From the NCBI GenBank assembly GCA_030674185.1, contig CM060308.1, positions 40,359,357 to 40,423,356 of the forward strand: a stretch of 64,000 nt of DNA. The letters run 5' to 3'. The notes beneath the pieces were generated by a model. The model saw only the letters and a program-made list of their open reading frames with translations. It searched no databases and was not told where the DNA came from. The DNA comes from Monoplex corrugatus (lineage: Eukaryota; Mollusca; Gastropoda; Littorinimorpha; Ranellidae). The position numbers were made by a program, and so were the translations under genes. Positions within the stretch are counted from its first letter, which is position 1. Each line of letters begins with the position of its first letter. Shown piece after piece: positions 57,321 through 64,000 of the stretch.

Positions 57321-59848
57321 GCAATGATCCTAAAAAAAATTTTTTTTTTAATGTTTTCCTCGATCTTTGCCATCATTTTTTCTAATTTACTCTCGTCAGT
57401 GCTCATATCCATTCAACACAGTGCAATGAAACATGTTCCCTGCTGCTCACTTTGCATCAGAAAGCGCAGTGTTTTCTGTGGAAGGTTTTGCTTGCTGTAA
57501 ACGTTGCAAAACCTTAAAACATAATCTTCCTGTCATACCCTGCATTTTGCGTATGGTTTGTGACGTTTCGCTTCTTAATTTTCCAGCAGAGGGCATGTTT
57601 CTTCCCATTTCATTTACTAATCATTTATGAACCACTTGCCCCAGTTTTCATAGATTTCAGAACAGTCCAACAAAATACTTAAGACAATGGGAAGATTGCA
57701 TCACAGTGACCATGCACTGATCCAACAGAAAAAAAGCTAAACACCTTCAAGCCTTCTTCCACATTTACTGACATGACACTTTATTTTACAAAACCAAGAG
57801 ATTAAATGACATTACAAGAGAAAAACTCAATGATGGATGTACAAAATGAAAACCTGACAATCCAAGCACAACAGCAAATCCAAATCTTCATTTATACTTC
57901 AACCTCTTGGAGCACAAACAGGATTAAATGAACTGGAAACATCTAACTTCGGCATTTTTAACACCAACTTTTCCGCCCTTTTCAAAATGCAACCATATTT
58001 TAAATAAACAATGAAATAATTAACATTCAAATACTGAAGACTGCTTTGGGAACTATGAAAATTTACAAACTGTACCAAAATTTTCTATATAGAAATACAC
58101 AGAGATGATGTTGAAACCACATAAAAAACATGAGCATGTATGTAAATCAAGACACAAGTAGAGTGATTATATTGAATCTGTGCATGCCAGTTCATATCCT
58201 ATAATCCTGACAAAGGGGGAATCCAGTGGCAGTATCACCTTAATTAAGTCTGCTTCAAGCAGAAGATAGGCCTGCTGTAGTGTATTTAGTAAAGCTCAAT
58301 GTGCTATATAGAAAATGCACTGTGTAAGAGACATTCATTACATTAGGACAATTCCATATTGGTATGCATTCCACCCAATCTGCCGGTAATTACCTGGTAG
58401 AGTCCTTGAGCCTGATCAGAACCTACGAGTTGAGATCTTGGAAAGGGTGGTGGTGATGGAGAAGAATATGATCATGGAACACTACACTGTCACCTAAAAG
58501 ATCAGAGCATTGAGATAAGCTGGAACAGGCCAGTTTTTTAGTTCAATTTCAGACTGAATTTCACACATCAAATCTTGTATGCACTGAACAAATGAACATG
58601 GAGCATAAAGCTGCATTTCATTTTTACTTTTAAAAAAGTGAAGAACCCAACAGGGTTTCAAACCATCAGAAATACCAGTGTGTAAGAGAGAGACATTGTG
58701 TGGGCAGAAGAGACGGCTAGGTGACTGAGTGCATGTGTTTAACATTTATCAAAGGCAACCCAGCAATAAAAATACTGCGTATGTGTGTATTGATCAGAGC
58801 ATGGCATGAATGCATGTGTGTGTGTGTGTTGTACAGACATAAGTGGGCTCATGTGATCCCATGGGTATTTATGAGAACATATCTGGAAGAACTCTTCTTT
58901 TACAGATTAATAACAGGTTATTGTCGGCTACCAATTTTTTCACTGATTTGTATTTGAGCATCACTTACGGTCCACCTTTTATTGTCCTGTGGCATCCCCC
59001 AAGCTCAGATATTAAGTGTTTTTATGCAACACACTGTATTTAACATATGGCCATGGGCAATATGATGGAATCATGTCTTGCTGTGTGCGACTGTTTAGCG
59101 ATAACGTATGTGATATTAACATTACTACTAATATTAGCAATAACTGCACTGATGAAGAGTAAACGAAGAATGTTGTCAAACTATGATTTTAGATCTCCGT
59201 ATGGACAATATTTCGTCGTTTTGATTGTATTATGCACATTTGTATGATGTGTAAGTGTATGACAATATGCCTGCATGGAATATTGTGTATAAATGTATGT
59301 AAGTGTGTGTGTTTAACCACATTCATTTATTTGACTGTACATCTGACGTTTCTTTGATACTGTGTGTTACTGTGAAACAACTTTCTAAGAGGACAATAAA
59401 CCATTTGTTATCTTTAGTACCAATACACTTGTTCTTTCTAAATTTTCTTTTCCATAAAACGACATATCTTCAGTCTAAACTGCTTTAGTCTTTGCTGTTT
59501 TCAACTGAAAAACAAAAAACAATACACCTTTGTACATGACACATAACATTATCCAGAAATACCAATACACTTCTTGTTCTGTTTTCCTTTAAACTGAAAT
59601 CTATTCACTCTAAACTGCTTTAGGCTGTCTTTATTGTTTAAAACTGAAAAATCAAATCAAAAAGCAACACACATTTTTGCACAGGACGCATATCAACATT
59701 ATCAGTCATCCTGTCTGCAATGAGAAGTGGATGCACAGTCACAGAACACAACGGCAAAAGTGCATCACTTGATGGATGAAAGCTGCATTTGATGATACCA
59801 TGAAATTAAACATATGTCGTAGGATGGCATGACAATATAAAGATGTAA
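57321..59848. other. intergenic DNA; no gene recognised
   Basis: AT-rich and unique. The left part of the ERH 3' UTR (minus strand) must lie at the right side of this stretch. An AATAAA in plus orientation is at 59394-59399. The 66-codon hydrophobic frame at 59047-59247 has no family match. Confidence 0.45.
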
Positions 59849-61717
59849 CTATTTTCCAGCCTGTTTCCGCAACATGTGGTAGATTTTCTCCTTCAGCCAC
59901 TCCTTGTTGTGTGGGACATAAGTTCCTGTGCTCTTTTGCAAACTGTCAAACAAACAAAAATGTTTAGCTATAAAACAGCAGAAAATGATGTAACACAGCA
60001 AATTTCAAAACTCCTAGTATCATTTAAATTTCTATACTTTTGAGGTTTCCTTGTTCATTCCATTTACGAAAGAATAAAGGAGAAAAAAGTAATGGATAAA
60101 AACAATCTCTTATTCTGCCCCAAGTGAAGCTCTTGAGTAGAAAAAAGATTTTATTTCCATGAACTTGACCTTTTTATCCCAATAAAACAAAACAAGTAGA
60201 GCAAATCAGTACAACACATGACCAGTATTTCAAATGCTGAGATGAAGATGGCATATCAAAATGGAATGGGAAAAAAAACAATAATGGAAACACTGTCACT
60301 AGCTTGACCTTTATGCAAGTGAAATTAACAGAGGTGAACCTACATATCTGTCCAATCTGACAGATTGCAAACGATTATACTTTTGTGTAAAAACAGTTTA
60401 GTTCTTTGGCAGAAAGTATCTGATCTGTTTAAAAAATCGGTTGACAAAGATGCAGCATTCGCACCTTCCAATCTGACTGCATGAGTTTGACCCTGGCTAA
60501 GGAAAAACTGCATGGACCTCCAATCCACCCAACATGAATGGGTACCTGCCCTGTTCAGGGTTAGAGAAAGTGAAGCAGCAAAGGAGGGGAGATGGAAGTT
60601 GAGGTCTTTACCATCTGTCTCCTACAACCTCAGGCTTACCTTCTTCATCTTAAAATGGTCACCTGTTCACCATGAAATCTTTGCAAGGAATAAAACCGCC
60701 ACCCCCAAAATTTTTTTTTTTTAAAATCAGAAAATCTTCCCAACTAAAGACAGGACACTGAAACAATTTCATCAACATCAAGTGACCTGCCAAGAGCTGC
60801 AAAGAGTCCTTTCAATTGTTAAATATGTGTCCCTGATTAACTACTGGCAACAAACTTGAACTCTGCATTATATATTGTACAGAGCCATTTATCACTGACA
60901 TCTGCTGCACATATAATTAGGTCCTGAAAGTGTAGAATCTAACTGGTTATGTGAACAATATCATGAACTGACGAAAAATCAACACGCTACAGTGTTCAGC
61001 TTCAAAATTAATCTTTGTTCAAGTTACGCTAACAAAATGCAAAACTTTCTCCTTTCCTCAAGCACACTCAACATGGGAAGTCCTTGTGCTATGATGTAAT
61101 AAACTTTTGACTGTATAAATCTTAAGATTTCTTTTTCAGAAGTAGGCCAAACAATCTCTCCTTTAAAGTTGGTTTCATGAATCAATTTTGCTGCCTTCTG
61201 TGCTAAAACCATTTTCCTTTTTTTTTTTTTCAAAGCCAGGAACTGCGTAGAGTCAATTGTTCTTGAAGTTCTTTACAACTTGCTGAAGGCAGAAAGTCAG
61301 CAGCGAGCACGCGGGTGTCTGAACATCTAAACATGTCCTCTAACTGCAATAGCAATGTCTTTTCATCGCAAAGACTACAAGAACAACCCAAATCACATCA
61401 GTATGAATCTGCATACAAAAAGGCAATAAAATGCCTAGACCGGAATTAAGTATACAAGCGTATAACTTTGTTGAAATGTGTTCTTTTGTACACCCTAAGT
61501 GTACAGTAAACTGGTCTGCTTGTACAATTGATAATATCTGAAAGCAGGTTCCTGAGCTGGTAGACAAGGTGAATGAATGAAAGGATTAACACTTACACCA
61601 GGCAGCTGAGGTCAGACAACTGGTCCATGAAGTCAAAGAGCTGTGAAATGTCATATGTGATGCACTGGTCTGTTGGGTGAATTCTCTTCAAGTGCTCCTC
61701 AAATATCTTGCAGATTC
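59849..61717 (-). CDS. ERH: ERH (enhancer of rudimentary homolog), last two coding exons
   Basis: Minus strand. Exon 61717-61597 encodes [16 protein letters not shown] then [20 protein letters not shown]. Donor GTAAGT is at 61596-61591. The next exon, 59942-59849, encodes [19 protein letters not shown] and [12 protein letters not shown], then TAG. Acceptor CAG borders both exons, and the 2+1 split codon (Val) joins them in frame. The order and spacing match ERH, a highly conserved protein of about 104 aa that forms dimers and works in nuclear RNA and transcription complexes. The 5' exons with the start (about 30 residues) were searched for up to 64000 and not seen, so they are probably beyond the window. 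The C-terminus is slightly shorter than in vertebrates (RKQAGK). Confidence 0.95.
60460..60710 (+). repeat. possible SINE in the ERH intron
   Basis: A box B-like GAGTTTGACCCTGG (60484-60497), then GAATGGGTACCTG, CAGGGTTAGAGAAAGTGAAG and GCAAGGAATAAAA resemble a tRNA-SINE body I recall from molluscs. No clear box A. Confidence 0.3.
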
Positions 61718-62075
61718 CTGCACATCATCACCAAACACATGCAATACACATAACTGTCATCCAAAATAGTCTGTAACAGTCATTCTGTGAACACTTGCCA
61801 TTTAGGAAATGAATTTAAAGTAAACCTAAGATGATCTGAATGTCACTGCTTAATTTCATCCTTTTATTGCCTAAGAAATAAGACTGAAGTGAAATCTCCT
61901 TTGCCTAGGTTTTCTAGCTAAAAGCAGGAATGTATTTTAAAAAAAAAAATTGTACTGACTTCATAACTGGATGAACGTCAGTAAGATGGCTTTACTGAAA
62001 GATAATAATGAATACAGAACTGCTGATGATTTTGTAATTTTTCAAATCTGGACTGTCTGTCACACATAGATTTGT

Positions 62076-62396
62076 TTAACCCTTTCCCATTTGCAGATTC
62101 TGCTCAGAAACTCTCTAGTATTCGGAGATTTTCCAAAGCGTGTGAATGAAAAGGTCAGACGCTGACCAATATCTTGTAAATGAGGCGATGTGTGGTACCA
62201 AACTCGGCATCATTCTTTCATTGGTTTATCCTGACTTTCGCAGGAAACTTCATTCATGAGGTGTGTGTAACCCCCTAGTGCTTAGAGCGTGATGGAAATT
62301 CCCCACCAGGCCTAAGTAAAGGCGGCGGCGGGTGTAAATAAAAAGCAGGGTTTCCCGGTCGGCGGGCTGCGGCGGGATAAAATGGGAAAGGGTTAA
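62076..62396. mobile_element. TTAA-flanked MITE (piggyBac-type)
   Basis: TTAA at 62076-62079 and 62393-62396 encloses perfect 13-bp inverted repeats CCCTTTCCCATTT (62080-62092 and 62380-62392). TTAA target and a CCC start are typical of piggyBac. 321 bp, non-coding, GGCGGCGGCGGG-rich toward the right end. Confidence 0.85.
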
Positions 62397-63015
62397 TCAA
62401 CAAATTTTTGGACAGCATCATCCCCAAATAAAGTGAAAGAGTCAATGCAGTCTGGTCAATGCAGTCTGTGCTCTGTGGGTCCTTTTTTTAACACATTTCT
62501 GCTGAAGACATCATTTGGTCTTTTCAGAGCAATACTTTTCGGCCTCTGCCTGGTGTTGCTATTTTGTTGAGTGAGCAAATGGATGCCATGTGATGAGACT
62601 TGGTTTCAACTACAGCTGCTTTCAAACAGAACTAACCAATGGCGTAGCACTTCGTTGCAGGCTACTCACTTCGCTATCAGGTTTAGTTCAGCAGCAACCC
62701 TATCCCCTTATCAGTGCCGCGCCCTGCTCCCTGCTGCCACCGGACAGCTAGCCCTTGTTATTCTCTATTGTGGCATGCTAACGTGTAGTGGATTTTACCA
62801 AAGTTTATGGTGCTGTGGTTCCTAAACCTGACTTACAGTGGATGTGATATTTATGTATGTGCTTGTTGGACATTTCCTCTATACTATGTGAGTGTTCGAT
62901 TTACTATACATTTTGAGTTAAATGTTATAGAGGACTTGAAAAGAAGTGTGTGATTGTATAGTTTGTGCTTCAAAGCATGTGCTATTGCAAGTAATATCAC
63001 TGCACAGGTCTAGCC
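62397..63015. other. upstream of the RAG1-N-like ORF; nothing recognised
   Basis: Unique sequence, GC-richer than its surroundings at 62640-62760. A potential splice acceptor TGCACAG (63002-63008) lies just before the ORF start. Confidence 0.4.
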
Positions 63016-63522
63016 ATGATGGAAGGAGAAAAACATTTAGACAGTGACCATGCCTTTCGTCTCAATTCTTTATGTAGAGTTTGTGGTGAGAGGTCAAAAA
63101 GGAACCGTGACTTGAACCCCCCAAAGTTGTGCAAAAACTATGCATCTGACATGGAACATTTTTATGGTTTAGTTGTATCTAATGACTCAAGCAGTACACA
63201 CACTACAACACTTTGCACAAAATGTTACTCACGGTTGTTGAGACTAAAGAACTCATCATCACCATCTGAGCAAACAATACTATCAGTCAAAGAGGCTATA
63301 CAGAAATGTGCTATTTTGTGGACACAACCTTTTGATCCATCAGTTGCAGTCAATGACTGTATTGTGTGTAAAACCTTTCTCAGTCAGAACACAGCTGGTA
63401 GACCGTCCAAACCCAAATGTGGTATCCCCCAAAATGTACCAGTTACAAACGCCACCACAAGTAGCGACTGTGGTGATATTGATGTCGGGTTAGATTGTTC
63501 ATTCCAGCCTCCATGCACATAA
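63016..63522 (+). CDS. zinc-binding ORF resembling the N-terminal region of RAG1
   Basis: A 168-residue frame from ATG 63016 (context GCCATGATGG) to TAA 63520. Cysteine pattern: LCRVCGERSK (20-29), a predicted helix with HFYGLVV, LCTKCYSRLL (67-76), a W at 102 and CIVC (114-117). CRxCG...FCxxC...W...CxxC is the arrangement of the RAG1 non-core N-terminal zinc-binding region, also reported in the molluscan N-RAG-TP mobile element (from memory). Downstream is a Gly/Pro/Lys-rich stretch and a Ser/Thr/Asp-rich tail. No RING or RAG1 core follows before the stop. It lies on the strand opposite ERH, probably within an ERH intron. It may be one exon of a longer gene or a transposon relic. Confidence 0.6.
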   Translation: MMEGEKHLDSDHAFRLNSLCRVCGERSKRNRDLNPPKLCKNYASDMEHFYGLVVSNDSSSTHTTTLCTKCYSRLLRLKNSSSPSEQTILSVKEAIQKCAILWTQPFDPSVAVNDCIVCKTFLSQNTAGRPSKPKCGIPQNVPVTNATTSSDCGDIDVGLDCSFQPPCT

Positions 63523-64000
63523 TTTTCTTGTGTGAAATACACACCAGCTGTTAAATGGACAGTACATGTGTACAAACACTCTCTCAGACTGAGGAATGTG
63601 TGGTGTGAGATAAGGCCAGGGATACCGATACCGGCCCGCCGCCGCCCGCCCACCATGCAAGAACAGTGTGGTAATTAATCACAGCCTGCCGCTCTCCAAG
63701 GAAAATGTATACTGAAACAGGTCAGTGTACTGCACCGCAGAGACATGTAGCTTGCTGAGCAGTGCATGTTTAGCAGAGAGAAAAGTCAGGTGTGACTTAC
63801 AGCATGTTTGGAAAACTGATGTTTTTGACTGTGATATCGCATGGTAGCTTGTCCTGTCTCCCTTCGAAGTACACATTATCCTTTATTTTCAGCTGTTTTG
63901 TTTGCAAAAGATATGGCATGTTTGGAGTCATATGAAACTACAGTTTAAGACCTATCTTATGATTGGTTGTGCGTCACAGTAGTCAGCAGGATGAATTTGT
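63523..64000. other. end of window; nothing recognised
   Basis: A GC-rich run GGCCCGCCGCCGCCCGCC lies at 63633-63650; the rest is unique. Confidence 0.4.

Noticed and set aside
59047..59247. Small hydrophobic protein
   Set aside because: A single 66-codon AT-rich frame without a family match or a conserved context.
61720..64000. 5' exons of ERH
   Set aside because: Searched on the minus strand for the expected start and the block ending before the GICK exon; nothing matched, so they are taken to lie outside the window.

Overview
This window is nuclear DNA of an animal, most likely a gastropod mollusc. Two host genes are split by introns with clean GT/AG junctions: a sororin/CDCA5-like gene and an ERH gene. 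The rest is dominated by decayed and nested transposable elements, tRNA-derived SINEs and long CA/TG microsatellites. The gastropod call is an inference. It rests on repeats I recall as typical of molluscs (a SINE at 39.8 kb, a RAG1-N-like ORF at 63 kb), not on a phylogenetic marker.

Layout. 0-3.6 kb: a Ty3/gypsy remnant (LTR end, tRNA-Trp primer site, RT-RNase H) broken by two Tc1-type transposons, one with an intact transposase frame. 3.7-8.7 kb: an endonuclease fragment, a 12-unit satellite and a decayed EN+RT LINE. 10.4-13.4 kb: a second LINE type with target-site duplications, an L2-like LINE 3' end and microsatellites. 13.4-18.1 kb (minus strand): a 4.7-kb non-LTR element in one reading frame (coiled coil, SGNH esterase, RT, RNase H) with three stops and no endonuclease. 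20.0-24.9 kb: a four-exon host gene of about 390 aa that I do not recognise with certainty (possible PLD-like C-terminal half). Its second intron holds two LINEs.

29.3-52.3 kb: the sororin-like gene (5 exons, 517 aa, every splice phase consistent). Its roughly 15.9-kb first intron holds two head-to-head copies of one CR1-like LINE, an L2-like LINE nested in one of them, two nearly identical Tc1 transposons, MITEs, and a decayed duplicate of the gene's own promoter and start region. 52-59 kb: mostly unique AT-rich DNA with a duplicated poly(A)-signal block, a piggyBac-like remnant and a MITE. 59.8-61.7 kb (minus): the last two coding exons of ERH. 62.1-64 kb: a TTAA-flanked MITE and a zinc-binding ORF resembling the N-terminal region of RAG1.

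How it fits together: the two recognised host genes act in the nucleus (sister-chromatid cohesion; ERH in RNA and transcription complexes), but nothing suggests they work as a unit. Everything else is mobile-element biology, and the nesting gives a relative insertion order. The most unusual signals are the endonuclease-less SGNH/RT/RNase H element, the 6-bp-TSD MITE family with a PIP-box-like relic, the RAG1-N-like ORF, the conserved LINE 3' hairpin and the duplicated sororin promoter.
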